Assembly (NCBI GenBank): GCA_023079485.1
Contig: CM041092.1
Span: forward strand, 9,189,127 to 9,253,126
Length of the DNA: 64,000 nucleotides
Direction: 5' to 3'
Origin: Archilochus colubris
Lineage: Eukaryota > Chordata > Aves > Apodiformes > Trochilidae
A program made the translations under genes and the position numbers. Within the stretch, counting starts at the first letter, position 1. The number at the start of each line of letters is the position of its first letter. This document shows, in pieces, positions 33,301 through 46,200 of the stretch. The notes below the pieces were generated by a model. It ran no database searches. It was not told the DNA's origin and saw only the letters and a program-made list of their open reading frames with translations.

Positions 33301-35190
33301 GATCTGGCTGCTTTTCAGTGGCCTGGCTGCACCCCCATTCCCATTTGCTTCCCAAGCCTCCTCCCGCCTCCCACCCACATCTGCAGCCCACCCTACCTCG
33401 CTGCCATCAGCACAAGTCACCTGGATCGGCTGCATTAAAACGTCCCAGCACCCGGAGATGTTCCTCGCTAGATGGCCGGGAGAGGACTACATCCGAGAAG
33501 GGCAGCGACATCCTCTCGACAGGCGAGCAATCCAAACGGCTTTCTTCAGCCCCGTCTGCCTCCCTCGCAATCTGGTTTAAGTTACAGTGGATGTTTCCCA
33601 GCGCTGCTTTACCCCACTGCGGGGCACATATTCCTGTCCCCTCGCGAAATACGTTACAAACAGGGTCTGAAAGTTTTGTAGCGAGCTTTGGGTCTGCACC
33701 CATCTCCGCTCCACCGGGCTGGACCCGCCGTGCGCCTCATTTCCCCCCTCACACGGTGTCAGACTGGCTCCAACCCATTTACATTTTTAAATATGTTTTC
33801 AATTTCCTCCGCCTCTCCCTACCTATGTCTCACCCTGCTTCTAACTCTCTTGGGGGGAGCCGTGCAGCCCGAGCAAGAGTCGGGGACACTTTCGCTGCCT
33901 GGCCCCGAGGGATGGTGGCGAAACTGTCCCCGACCGATAGCGGGGGGTATGGCGGCGAAAGTGTCCCCGAAGGATGTCAGGGGGGGCTGGCGGCGGGGCT
34001 GGAGCCGGGGCCGCTCCGCAGGGCTCTGGCAGGCGGGGAGAGAGGCTGGGGGGGGTGCTCCCTGCCCGTGCAGGGTGCTAGGGCTGGGCTTTGCGAACAG
34101 CCCCCCAAGACTTTTCCCACCTCGAGTGGATACTGGGTTCTTGGTGGCAGCAAAACCTTTCCCTTTACCGGCTTCTGTATTTTTGTCTGACAAAGGTGAG
34201 GGAGGGTGAGCGCCCAGCCACACGCAGCCACGCAGCCCCCCTGTGGGCCCCAACCCACGCGTGCAGCTTGTTTTTGCGTGGGAGGTTTTGTGCCTGCATT
34301 TCTGCGTCAGATGGTGTGTGCAGCGGGCGTGTGGGGGGATATTCCGTGGGACACACGCGTGTGCAAATAGGCGTATTTGCTCGAGTGTGCACACGGACAC
34401 TACCCTCCCCTCGTCTTCAGGTTCCTACTGAGGGGCTGCTCCTGCAAAATCCCCTCCCGGGAGCAGAGGGAGGGTGGCCGTGGGAAGTTTGCTCAACTCT
34501 TTGGGTGGAAGGATGCTCCCCGGGGTCCTCTCCGGGGAGAGGACCGGTCCTCACCTTCAGATGTCTTTCACAGCCCGCTGAAGGTGCCTTACGGGATGGC
34601 TGAGGCTCTTCAGCAACGAATTGTGCAAATACAACCCCGGGGAGGGAAAGGTGATCCAGCCTTTTTGTTTTGTTTTGTTTGTTTGTTTGTTTGTTTTACC
34701 CTGAGGTCCAAGCAGCAGCACCGGTGTCGGGGGACACGGGTGTCCTCGTTTCCGGCCTCGAAGTCTGTGGGCAGAAGAGGGCTTTCTCCCTACCATTGCT
34801 CTGGGGAGAGATGAGACCCTCACCACAGAGAACCCCACTGTCATTTCACCACCCACCACCGCCGAGTCACGGCAGAGGTCCGGGCCCCGGGCCCGGCCGG
34901 CGATGCCGAGGTGGGGGGGGGACGGGGCCCGGCCTGCTCCGGGCCAGGGTGCAGACACCGGGGAAGTTTGAGACGGGGAGGAAAGGGGGGGAAGAAAAAT
35001 CCTTTGTGTTTTTGTCCTCCTTTGTTCCGGAATTAACTTGACCAGTGGGGCTGGGAAAGCAGTACAATTTCGATTTGAAAAAGCAGCGGAGAGGGGGGTT
35101 CTTTTGATCCTCATCGGGGGAAATGGTGCTCGGGGAGGGGGCTGGAGGTGCTGACATAGACGCTGGTGGCTCTCCGTGGCGGCTCAGAGC
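33301..35190. other. Distal CpG-rich flank upstream of EN1
   Basis: CpG-rich with overlapping frames on both strands, the longest 290 codons at 33318-34190 (+). I recognise no protein family and no exon structure. A divergent or independent long non-coding RNA is possible but not shown. A TTTTG/TTTG run lies at 34,668-34,696. Confidence 0.5.
34668..34696 (+). repeat. (TTTTG)n/(TTTG)n run
   Basis: About 29 bp of TTTTG units change into TTTG units. Confidence 0.85.
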
Positions 35191-35378
35191 AAAATTTCGT
35201 TGAAGGTACTATTTCTGCCTTGCCTGGGAACTTTCGGCGTTAATTAGCCACGTTGGTCCTACGAGCCGGGCTTGCTTCTCTCTGCTCATCTGTTTCCAGA
35301 GAGAGAAGACAGTGTTTGTAGGGCTAAAACGCATCTAGACAAAATAATCAGCTTTAAAAGTACGTGTTGGTTTGTGAA

Positions 35379-35406
35379 GGGGGTGGGGGGTGGAGGGGGT
35401 GGGGGG
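35379..35406 (+). other. Strong G-quadruplex motif
   Basis: Four runs of 5-6 guanines (35379-35383, 35385-35390, 35395-35399 and 35401-35406) are separated by loops of 1, 4 and 1 nt. This is close to an ideal intramolecular G-quadruplex on the plus strand. Confidence 0.8.
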
Positions 35407-35409
35407 CAG

Positions 35410-36060
35410 GGAAAAGGGGCAGAGAGTAAAGCAAAATAAGTCTATTGCCTGGAGAAATGATGCAATGTTACTGCTGCCCAGTGGCAGTAACCGGAATTGG
35501 GTCATTTTAGGGACAAACGCCGGCAAAATTCAAGTCACGTCCACTTTTGATATAAGGATGTGTCCTCTTTAAAAATTGTTATGCAAAAGACTCTCGTACG
35601 TGATCTTGTGATAAAAAGCAGCAAGCCAAATATTGGAGCCCGAGTCAATAGTGTATGAACAGATTAAGCAACCTTTCTCCCAGGGAATTGTTTTAGCAGT
35701 TGAAAACCTCGCTCGCTCCGAATTTCGATAATAATAATAATAATAATAACAATAACAATAATAACAAAAGTAAATAAAGCCCAGCACAAGTGCTGTGGTC
35801 TCTCGCTCTTTGCCCCTTGCTCGGGAAGAGTGGGCGTTTTTGGGTTTTATTATTTTTTTTCCAGCTGGGGAGAGTAGCTGAGAAGGTATTTAAAACAGCA
35901 GCAGCCTGAAAAATCACAACAATTCATAATCATCTATGGATCGCGGGAGTAAACAGGCATATCGCGGGGACACCGGCCTGCCTCTATTTATTTGTCTTTA
36001 AAGCTCCGGGTAAATTAAGTTTCCGGCTGTGTAATTCTAACAAAAGGTGATAGAAAACGC
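35410..36060. promoter_or_regulatory. Conserved-looking block with ATA microsatellite
   Basis: CpG-poor complex sequence surrounds an imperfect (AAT/AAC)n repeat (35,728-35,766). Motifs include TGATATAAGG, AATTCATAATCATC and CTATTTATTTG. An EN1 regulatory role is possible, with composition as the only support. Confidence 0.25.
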
Positions 36061-36440
36061 ACTGGGGGAGTAATAGATGGTGGCACCAGGGATCAGAGGG
36101 GGGAATGGGTTTAATGCTGATTTATGTGCCGAAGGCCGGGGCTCGCAGCCGCCTCCGCGGGAGCAAAGCGAGCAGCTCCGCGGGCGCGGGGTTTCCGCGG
36201 GGGAGGTTGGGCCGAGAGGAACCCCGAGCCCGGAGCAGCGGCTGGTTCCTGCGCTCCGCGGGAGCTGCGTCCCCGAGTGGGGAGGGGGACAGACACCCAC
36301 GTCTCTTCCTCCCGGAGACGGCCAGGGCATTAACGGGGAGCGGGGGTTATAAACTCGGCTGCAGGAGGAGGGCAGCAGGAGACAGGAGGGTGGCAGGAGG
36401 GACCCGGGTGTCTTTGCCTTCTCATTAAGGGGCCTTCTCA
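36061..36440. other. Isolated CpG-rich patch at the edge of the EN1 domain
   Basis: The last clearly CpG-rich segment before ordinary intergenic DNA. Overlapping short frames on both strands without domains. It may be a small CpG island and thus a candidate TSS. Confidence 0.4.
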
Positions 36441-37217
36441 CAGGTTTCTCTGAACCATCCTCGTGCCTAAAGTCTCTGCAAACCTTTCAGAGAGAAATCC
36501 CTCTGCTAGACACTTTCCCTCTGTCTTCTTTTTATTTTGCATCCCTTGCCCCGTGGCTGCCGGGCACTGCTGGCCATGCAGCAGGCAGGATTTCCTCTTT
36601 GTGCTTATCTCTGGCTCCACTAGAAAAACTTTCCTCTTTCTGCACTCTTTCTGATCTTGATCTTGAATTTGGTCGATGGTGCAGTGATAATAACCAGCCA
36701 TTCGTTTTGATTGTAAAGAGAGAGAGTCAAAAGCAAAGAAACTGAACTTTCTGGAAACAACCTGGCAGAGACTCTGAGGGCTCTGTGCCCTCCAGGAGAA
36801 ACCATGACCAGGTCTGAGGTGAGGGATGGGACTTAGGACCCATGTAAGGGTTAGGTGCGAGGAAGGTGAAAAATTATTTGGGAGCAGCCAAGACTGAAAA
36901 GGTCTTGCAGGAGCACTCAGCCCCACCAACCTGCTACAACGGAGAGCCTTTCCCAAGACGTGCCAGAGTACAATAGAAATACTCCTAGCATGGCACTTCA
37001 CCTGCACACCCAGCCCTGCAGCCAAATCCCACATCCCTCTCCAGACAGCAACCTTACATTCCTGAGCTAGACAAATGATGAAAAAGTTCCAGTTACAGTC
37101 TAATGAAAGGCCTCCATCTCCCTTCCCCCAGAGGTTTCCGATGCACATATAATTAGCTCTCAATATTTCATGAATATGGGGTTTTACTAATTCCTTTTCA
37201 CTCAGGAGATTTCGCAT
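36438..37217 (-). other. Unexplained 259-codon open frame (hypothetical)
   Basis: An ATG-initiated frame of 259 codons lies in sequence of ordinary base composition, outside the CpG-rich zone. I recognise no domain. The conceptual protein is fairly rich in Cys, Leu and Ser, with a basic C-terminal third containing the strings KRKVFLVEP and KRKSC. The start context is weak and there is no clear polyadenylation signal or splice evidence. Most likely a chance frame or part of a non-coding transcript; low confidence as a gene. Confidence 0.15.
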
Positions 37218-37384
37218 TCACTGTTATACCCTCTCTGTCATTTTGCACAAAGCTGTGGCTGTGAGAGGGGTGGTTATGGGTTGGGGTGGCGGTTCCTTTA
37301 GTTGCATACACAACATCCCTCAGCTGCCTGAGGCCTCAGCCCAGGCATCCTGAGAGACATAGATCCCAAATGAAGAACAACAGC

Positions 37385-37409
37385 TTTTTTTTTTTTTTTT
37401 TTTTTTTTC
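37385..37409. repeat. Poly-T tract
   Basis: About 25 consecutive T. No adjacent retroposon recognised. Confidence 0.95.
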
Positions 37410-39618
37410 TTATGCAGAAAACTAAATGTTCTGTGGGATTTTGGTCCTTTGGTGCAAGCATTTCTTTGGATGGGTAGTGATTTAGGAACAGGTCTTCTGC
37501 TTCTGAGTTGCAGAATGTTTTGGAGGGAGTTTGGTACTTTCTGACCCAAAAGAACAGGATTGCAGACAAACCAAGGAGTAGAAGTTAAGATAAATATCAT
37601 CAAGAATGTCCCACTACATCTTGGTGGTCTTCCACAAACAGGTCCAAATTGTCTGATTACTACACAATAGTATTAGTAAAATAAGTTCCCTATCTGTGTA
37701 ATGAAAGGAAAAACTACCCCAGAATCATTTAAAATCTTTTATTGCTTTTCATCTCATTCACTGGAAAGTAGTGAGGTAAAAGTTCCCATGCTCATAGTCT
37801 GCATGTAAAAAACCTGGGAGTCATCTTCCTTCCCCAGTACTAGAGCTGTGCCTGTGGAGAGGCTTGGGACACAGATACCAAGGATGCCCTTCACATGCAG
37901 TGCTGCATGGTTGGTTGTGTCTGCCATGAAGCCACCCTTTTCATGATGATTCTCTTGATAGAGCTGCTTGGGTGTTAGAGTCTGACCCTGTCACCCACAT
38001 GTCGTGATGGCATCCAGCATCCCCTTTCCTCAGTCTATAAATAGTTGCACAAGGCAGAAATCTGTGGCCTCTGTGGGAAAAAAAGCTTTAAACTTGTTCT
38101 GGAGAGTATGACAAGGACTCAGCTGCCCAGGGCAGGATTTGCTGGGCTGGTTGTGCATCAATAGCCATCCTTCCTCTAATCATGCCATAAATATTTGACT
38201 ATATCTTTTTTTTTTTTTTCCCTTGTCCTGCTCTGTTCCAAAGTATTTGCCTTGAGTAAAGTGATGTAACGATAGCTGAGTCCTGGGGGACTTTTCCTAC
38301 ACACAATGCAAGAACAAAGTTTGGTCTTTCTGTTCAAGCAGTTTTAGACTAATGGGCTTTTCACCACATTGCCTTAGTGCTAAACACTGGCATTTGCAAC
38401 GCAGCAGTGGATGAGTTTCTGTAAAGGCAACCCACCAACCAGGAACAGCTCGTTAAAATTCCCATTATCCCTCCAACTTGTTTATTATTATTTTGAATTA
38501 CTGTCTTATGATTTGTAGGAAGGAAACCAAATCTGAAAACAAATCCTAAAACCAATGATACTTGGAATCCCTGGGCCTGATGGGCAATGGGTTTTATTTG
38601 CCACATACTTTTAGTTGGATGTTAAAGAGGTTTTCCAGCTTACAGTTACCGCTGTCTCTCCATGTGGTCCGCTGAAGGATAGCTTTGTTTTCTCACATTA
38701 AACTTTGTGAGTCACAAGTTACCATGCCTTTCCTATTTCTTAATAACAACTTTACACTTGTATGGGCCCTTTCCACCCTACAATTCTCTGGTTGTTTACT
38801 AGGAAGCCAAGTGGAGCTCGTGAAAGGGAGAGCAGTGCCCTGAGTGCCAATGCAGATGCAGGATCAGGACCTGTAGGCATTCTGCTGGGTTCTGAATCAC
38901 AGCCCCATGTCCAAGACAAGCAGCTCATTCCCATAATGTCCAGTTGTGGCTGTGCTGCAGGGTTTTTTTCCTGTACTCATCCATCCCTGGGAGCGGTGGT
39001 GGTGCAGGTAGGAGTTAGCACGTCTGGAGGCTGTAAACTCAGGCCTATGCTGCCTGCAGGGACCATCTCAGAAACTGAAAGTATCTCCTGCAGTTCTTTC
39101 AGGAGTGACCCAAAAAGGAGAAAGGGGTTATCTCTTCCTGCTCTGGGCTGAGACCCTGGCTGGCTGCAGACACTGATGCTCTGTGCCCCTCAGGGCCCAT
39201 GGACCCTGAGGGATCCAAAGCCACGCAGACACTGCTCTGATGTGCAGGGAACATGTGGCAGAAGGACTCTCAGAAAGGTCTGCCCCCTTTTTTACTGTTT
39301 CCTGCTGCACGGTAATTATTCTTTAATCTGGTTTTCAGCGTGTACGCTTTGCTCTGAGTCCCGCGACTTCAGAAGCCAATATAGCTTTTAATCCACCAGT
39401 GATTTACTGATCTACAGTTCTCATTTGTGCAGTGAGGAAACACCAGTGGGTGTGACCTCACGGGCCAGATTCCCACCTGGAGTAAATAGTGATGTAGAGA
39501 AGGCTTCGGTCAGTGGGGCTGTCCCAGCTCCGGTGCTCTAAGCCGCCAATGCCGCCAAAGCTCAGCGCTCACTGCAGATGGGAACAGCCACAGCCCGGCC
39601 CCTTTCCTGGGATTATTA

Positions 39619-39626
<8 letters not shown>

Positions 39627-39649
<23 letters not shown>

Positions 39650-39650
39650 C
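39627..39650. repeat. Poly-T tract
   Basis: About 24 consecutive T in intergenic DNA. Confidence 0.95.
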
Positions 39651-39894
39651 TCTGTCCAAATGGTGGTTTCCAGAGCCATCTTGTGGCTTTCTCCAGCAAT
39701 TACAGCTGAGCTGCTGAACACCCCAGCACTGAGCTCCTCCCTCTCCGGCTCGGACAGCCAAGCGGCTTCTCAAGCTGAGGGCTGTTTGCACCCTGAAAGA
39801 GATTGATTTATTTGTTGGTTTCCTTTAGTTTCTTTTTATTTCTTAAATTTATTTTTATCTCTTTAATTTCTTTTTATTGATTTTCTTTAAGTTC

Positions 39895-40221
39895 TCTCTG
39901 AACAGTATACAAGAAAGCTGGGAAGGGATGTTTCACAAGGGTATGTAGCAGTAGGGCAAAGTGTAGTGCTTTTAAGCTGAAAGAAGGTAGATTTAGACAT
40001 GAAGAAGAAATTCTCTAGTGTGAGGGTGGTGAGCCACGGACACAGGTTACCCAGGGAAGCTGTGGCTGCCCCATCCCTGGAATGGGATGTTGAAGGTCAG
40101 GTTGGATGAGGCTTGCAGCAACCAGGTCCAATGGGAGGTGTCCCTGTCCGTGTCAGCGGAGTTGGAACTGGATGACCTCTAAGGTCTCTTCCAACCCAAA
40201 CCATATGGTAATTCTGTGATC
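39895..40221 (+). mobile_element. CR1 LINE fragment (3' end, sense)
   Basis: A non-LTR retrotransposon remnant of about 330 bp. It shows the CR1 3' landmarks in order: GTAGATTTAGACAT, AAGAAATTCT, GAGGGTGGTGAGCCAC, CAGGTTACCCAGGGAAGCTG, GGTTGGATGAGGC, CTCTTCCAACCCAAACCAT and a terminal ATTCTGTGAT tail. 5'-truncated, as usual, with no intact reading frame. CR1 dominates avian LINE content, supporting a bird source. Confidence 0.9.
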
Positions 40222-43200
40222 AGTCTTGCAGCAGAGAAAAACTCTGCAGAAGTGTCACCAGGTGACATTGCCACAGAAGGAGACAAATACCTGCTTCCTG
40301 ATCAGTACCCAGCATGGGTGCATCAGCAGCTAACACGGTGCAGGGATTTTTCAGTCACTGTTTTGATGACAATCCTACAAAGGCACAGAAATAGAAAGCA
40401 AAAATACTTTCGTGAGAAAAATGGGAAGGGCAGTGTTGGTGCACAGGCAGAAGCTGTGGGCTGGCTGTGCAACCCTGCATACCACAGGACAGCAGGGCCA
40501 TTTCCAGCCCTTGCAGCAGAGACTTCCAGGAGCAGTTTCTAAGCAGGAATGGGAGGGATGAACCCCACTGGTGTGTGGAAGATGATCCTTTTTGGAACAG
40601 GGATGGTAGGAAGCAAGTAGTGGGAATTGGGCCCCACAGACATGGGGGACCCATCCATCTCCACGCTGGCTGCACAAGTGTTGATGCAAAAGGAAAGTGC
40701 TCCCAGACTGCAGAGAACAAGGCGCTGCTTGGTTTTAAAAATCTTTCCAGAATTAACGAGTTAGCAGCAGTTACTCAGCAGATAAATAAAGATAAATGAC
40801 ACTCATTGTCAATAGATCCTTTCTGGACTTGTAAACCTCTTGTTTAGACAGCAAGCCCATAATTTCATCTACCAGGGTGGCTTGTACCAGCAAGCATGGG
40901 CGGCCCCACATCTCAGAGCACACGCAGTGCTGCCAGCTGACTCCTTGCTCCCAGCTGGCTGCATGGCACAGGCAGGAGCTGCCAGGTTCAGGGAGGGAAA
41001 TTAAAGCTGTTCCTAAAGCCTCAGGCACCCCAAGGATCACCACAGAGCCATGCTATGCAGGGATCTGGCTGTCCCACACCCAGTTGTTAATCCTCCATCC
41101 TTGTGATGGGGAGATACCAGCTACAACTACGATGCCTGAGCCAAGAAATCGTTTGTCTCCGTCTAGCCAGGGATTCCCCTTCCTATTGCACAAAGAAAGC
41201 TTCATAACTGGGGTGTGATTTTTCGGTGTGTATCCATAGCCACACAGACTCTGGCTGGGTCCAAGCCATGTATGCAATCTACACTTTCCCACTGGTGTAT
41301 CATTTTCTTGGCACTTTCCTTGCAACAGGTGGGCTGCACTGTAAGGAGATGTAATGTGACTGCTTCACTCTTGACTAAGAAGAAAGATTTACTGCAGAAG
41401 ACACATTGCTTACAGTTTTATGGAGATTTCTTATCTAAAGCCCCCCTATGGCGGGGGTCCACAACCTCGAGAAAATATCAGAACATCCAAACAAATGTTT
41501 TCAAGCAGGAAAGGAGCCAAGTTACCATGTCTGTGCACAACATCAGGATGGCAGTCTGGGAACTGGAGCTGAGATCACATGGAGCTATAACCCCATTTCC
41601 CCTGTCTGGGGTCCAAGGAACTTTACATAATTCATCCAGCCCTGGAAGAGAGAAGATATCTCAGATGAAAAATTACTTCCCAGGTGCCCTAGACAATGTG
41701 CTGGCTGTGCTGGCTCAGACAGCTTGCTGTGCTCTGTCCTTAAGCTAATCATTGGCATCCCCATCCAAGAGGTGGCCAAGCCCATAGCACAGCCTCAGTA
41801 ACAGCAGATACGGATTTGAGCACAGAGGAGGGTGAAGAGATCTGTCTCATGGCCTCTTATGGATGCAGAACACCACGTAGAACAAATGAGCAGCCTGACA
41901 GGGACACAGATGACCTGTGTTGCTGCTTGAGGTGGTTTTCTTGCATGAGGTTGCAGTTTGGAACAGGGGAAATGTCTGCAGGTAGAGCCATCCCCCTGGT
42001 CACAGGTGCAGTGGCAGCTCTGCAGTGCAACAAACACCTCTTGAGTTACAACCACTAAACAGCAAGGCAACACCAATAAATCTTAATCTGAAGGCTGATA
42101 AACTGTAAAACACAACATAAAATATGATGCATGGGTTGATGTTGAGCTTCAAGCCTCTGATCTGTTCCCACAGGGGCAAATTCTGGCTGATTTTACTGAT
42201 GGAGCTCAAAGCGGGCCAGCTGCAGTTATCCAGGCTAAAGCTGGCCTCATGGCTCTTATCTAAATAATTCCTAGTTATTAATAACTTTTATAGTTGATAC
42301 GTGGGACTGAATGGAGTGTGCTTTTTCAGTGAGGATAAACCACTCAATCACGTAAAGCCTTGCCTAAGAGATGTTGCTAGATGATTCATTTAGGTTGATT
42401 GAGGGCTGTGTAAGTGATATATTAAAGATGTGCCAAGCAACATTCCTTGATGGGGAAAATTATGTGTTTTCTGGCAGATTCATAGGCTAAGGAATTCATC
42501 TGTGGGTTGTTAAGGAGATTATTGTCTGGTATGTGTGTACATACATGGGAATGGGGATACAAGACATTCTACTTTAATAGATATCCACAATAATCTGGTT
42601 TTGCTGAAATGAAAGTGTCAACCCAGAATGAGGCTGGGTAAACTTTTGATTCAGCAAATCAACCTGATTGTTTATGTAACTCTTATGCCAAGAAAGAGTT
42701 TCACCTATGGGCTTCAAAGACAGGAGCTGTATGGGACATGACCAGCAGAGCTGACTCTGTGAATATAGTTCCCCTTCATGTCAAGAACATTGCTTGCTAG
42801 GACCACTGAAAGGCAGACTAAATATTTGCATAATTAAAGCTAAGTTTTATTTCCTCTTATTTGGATCCATACATTAAAAAAATCTCAGTAAAATCCTCTT
42901 TTGTTTAAGGAACTTAAAACCCACTAACCCCAAGGAAAAAAAATTAATTTTAATCATACAAAAAGAAATTAGTGCCTGTGATGCTACCCCAGTGCAAGCC
43001 AAAAGGCCTCCAGCTTCTCAAACACTCTTACAGGAAGGTGTCCATCTGGGCTGGCAGGGCTGGGAACAGTGGTGACATCCCACCTCACACTGCCTCCAGG
43101 ACAGCATCTTCCCAAGGGAAGCACAAGACACCTCAACTGGTGGCAGTTTTCCATCCACCAGCACTCACATCAAGGGCACCTGAAAAGAGAGAAAGAATGA

Positions 43201-46200
43201 TAAAAGAATAATTTTTGCAACATATATGTATTTTAAAACTTTTTTTTTTTTCCTTTTCACTTTGCTGGAAACTGAGTGTTCTGTTGTTTTTCTCTGCTCC
43301 TGCCTGCTGTGCCCAGGCTGCAGCTGATGGCTGAAGGGACTCCCTACTGCTCTAACTTGGAGAGAACTGTTCTCCTCAGAGATGAGAGGGACAATAATTA
43401 ATATTATTAACCATGTGTCATGGAGGAACACAGCTTAGCAAAAGCCCAGAGAGCTTGCAGATAGGGAGCTTATGGTCACATCAATCAGATGGATCAGAGA
43501 GAGGCAGGTTCTTAAGCACATTTACTCCGTGACTCGGTCCTTCGCAGTACTTGAGTACTTCGGCTGCTTTATAAGGTTATTGTGGCCATTATATATTTCA
43601 CCTTCACATTACCCATTATGGCTTTGAGAAATGTTTAAAGTGAACTTCAAAGAAAGCTTAAAGTTGCTCAATGCTGTGAAGGAAACTTTAACAGCCAGTA
43701 GTAACTTGGGTGAGGTTTAATCCATGGGCAAGCAGGTTGTGTTTGGGTACAACTGCCCAGCCAGGCTGCAGACCTCTGGCCTTACACCAGAAGGGTGGGC
43801 ATGGTTTAATATTTCTTCAACAGGAAAACAATCCTGGTGTGGATGCATCCATGGCCACTGAAGGGAAACATTTTTTTGCTTATACCATGGAGAGGATGCA
43901 AGGTGCAGATAATAAGGTTAGATCTGCCTCTTGGCAACATGTCCGAGCAGAGGGCTCTGCCAGCTTGAGCTGGACAAGCCTTAGGTGATGGATATTTCTT
44001 TATGATGACAAAATATAAACACATTGACTAGAGGCTTCATGTCTGAAAAGCTGTGACTATCTGAATGGTTTCCCAAGTAATACTTGGTATTTTTCCACTA
44101 GCAGGAGCGTGACAGTGCTGAGGGTCCCTCCTTTCACCTCTCTTGCCAGCAGAACACAAAGGACAATCAAGTTCAGTTAAACATGTGCCAAGTGTTGTCT
44201 GGGTGAAGAAACCAGTCTCCAAAAAGCCTCTGCTGGTCTAAGAAACCTGAAGTCCTCAGCTGGCCAAATCAGATAATATCTTTCAGCTACTTGTTGGGAG
44301 CACGCATTCCTTGGGAAAGCTTAACAAGGCTCACAAACCAACTAAACAGCTGTGGGAGACATTTGGTGCATTCGACAGTAAAGAGAGGAATGCTTTGAAG
44401 ACTGAGCTTGTAAGGCAGAGCTCTGTCAACCAGCTCTGGAGGAACCCAGCGAGCAGCTGAGGCGTATGGAGCAAGCTCAGCCTTTACGACTCGGCAGCCC
44501 ATGCCTCCCCTCCTGCCCGGCGTGCCCGTGATTTATCCGACCCACACCCCCAGGATGCTTTGCTCTGTCTCTGCTCCCTGTGTTTTCCAGGGCTCTGTTT
44601 CACATTAGCTCATCAGCAGGTTGCAAAGTCAGCGTGCCAAGGGAGGTTTTTAAGAGAGACCCTGCAGATCCTTGTCTCTTTGCCTCAGGAGAAAGCAGGA
44701 AGGAGGTCACCTCCTGGTCCCTCTAGCCACCAGCTCCTCTACTGAGTGGATGTGAACATTCTTTGGTCCTTGACACACAAGGGAGCAATGCAAGAGAGAA
44801 AGGGGGGCTCTGGGGTATTAAACTTCATCAATGTTTTTATAAATAATTTCTGTTATTCAGAGAGTGCTGAAGAGCACTGGAGAAAATGCAGCTCTGGAGC
44901 ACCGGGCACCTGGATCTGTTATAGTCAGTGTGTGCAGAAGTACACGACTTATATTTTTATTTTCTTTTTAACAAGATAAAATATTATGCCACCTTTCTGT
45001 CAAAGAACAAGGACTGAAGCTGTTTCACCTTAACACAGTGCAGGAAGATGCTGGGCTACCACACACCTTTCCATCTTGCCAAGTTTCCATCTCTGTATCT
45101 GGGAGATGCTGGGCATTTTCTGTGCTGATGGCCCTTCCATCATCAAACCTGGGACAGAAGAGGTTGGGTTCAGGTTACCCTCCTGCAGCTGTTCAGAGAC
45201 TGAAGAACATCCAGGTCTTTCAGAAAAACATCTGGTTTACTCTAAACCATTACCTCTAAAAGGAGATCTTGCACCATCACCTCTCTATAGGTGATATATT
45301 ATTTCATTGACCTGATTGATGATCAGCAGAATTTAGAAATTCCCATTTTTTCTGAGGACCAGAAACTACTCACAGCAGTAACTGAGGAATCACAAATGGC
45401 TTTGTCTGTTTTGCTTGCAAAATATGCTTTCAGGAAGGCTCACAGATCACCTCGGAGACCCTTTACTATGAAAGCAGCAAAGAAGCAACAGTTGAGTTAT
45501 GTAACACCCCTGCAAAATCTCTGGTGATATTTTGAATTTTCCTGATGGATAGTCAGGCATCAGAACCACAGGTTTCACCTTTCCAGTAGGAAAGTTTTAA
45601 GCAACATCACACAAACCCCCCTGCAACAAACCTCATCTATCCAGGACCCTTTCCATTCCTTTCAGCACCTGTCTAGAAGAAGCAGCCAAGCACAGGTTTA
45701 CATATCTGCTTGCAAGGAAGGTCTTGGGAGGCTCTGAGGTGGCACCAGGCTGGAGACTGATGGCCAAGTGTCCCCAAAGCCTGGGATCAGAGGAGGGAGG
45801 GCGGGGGCAGGGGGGGGCAGGCAACCCGCAGTCCGGCACCGCACCACAAGGTGGGGATGCTGCAATGCGGAATGCTGGAACCAGCTCAGCGCTATCGCTT
45901 TGGGATGGCAGGAAAGTTTCTAAGAGCCAAAGTCCAACCCATCAATTCACCTATAAGCCCTGTACACCTTGCCCCACCCCCCGGGGGAAGTTACCCTGCA
46001 TCGTGCCTCTTGTGCAACCTCAACATTAAATGCGAAGAGAATGTTGGTGAAAGAGCAATTTGGTCCTGGAGAAACCTGGAACTCTGCTTGTTGCCTGGAG
46101 AGCCAGCACCGGGGCTGTTCTGGGGCTGGGGTGAGCTGGCAAGACACAGGAAGGCTCAGAGGAGAGAAGGGAGATCAAATGTGCCTCTTTTTTTCATGCA

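Larger units (their letters stand above)
37222..39890. other. Intergenic DNA between EN1 and MARCO
   Basis: No gene seen. T-runs lie at 37,385-37,409, 38,206-38,219 and 39,627-39,650. A GGGCCAGATTCCC-then-GTAAAT string at 39,462-39,490 resembles another old amniote interspersed repeat family. Confidence 0.5.

Noticed and set aside
32674..33580. Long Ser/Phe/Leu-rich (-) and Lys/Glu/Arg-rich (+) frames
   Set aside because: Pure by-product of the polypurine tract; low complexity with no start, domain or splice support.
33318..34190. 290-codon plus-strand frame in CpG-rich DNA
   Set aside because: No recognisable family, overlapping frames on the other strand, and GC-rich composition explains its length.
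39462..39560. GGGCCAGATTCCC-type string as a named ancient repeat
   Set aside because: Resembles a dispersed amniote repeat I recall, but the match is too short to annotate as an element.
41215..41748. 177-codon plus-strand frame in the EN1-MARCO interval
   Set aside because: No recognisable domain or exon structure; treated as chance.
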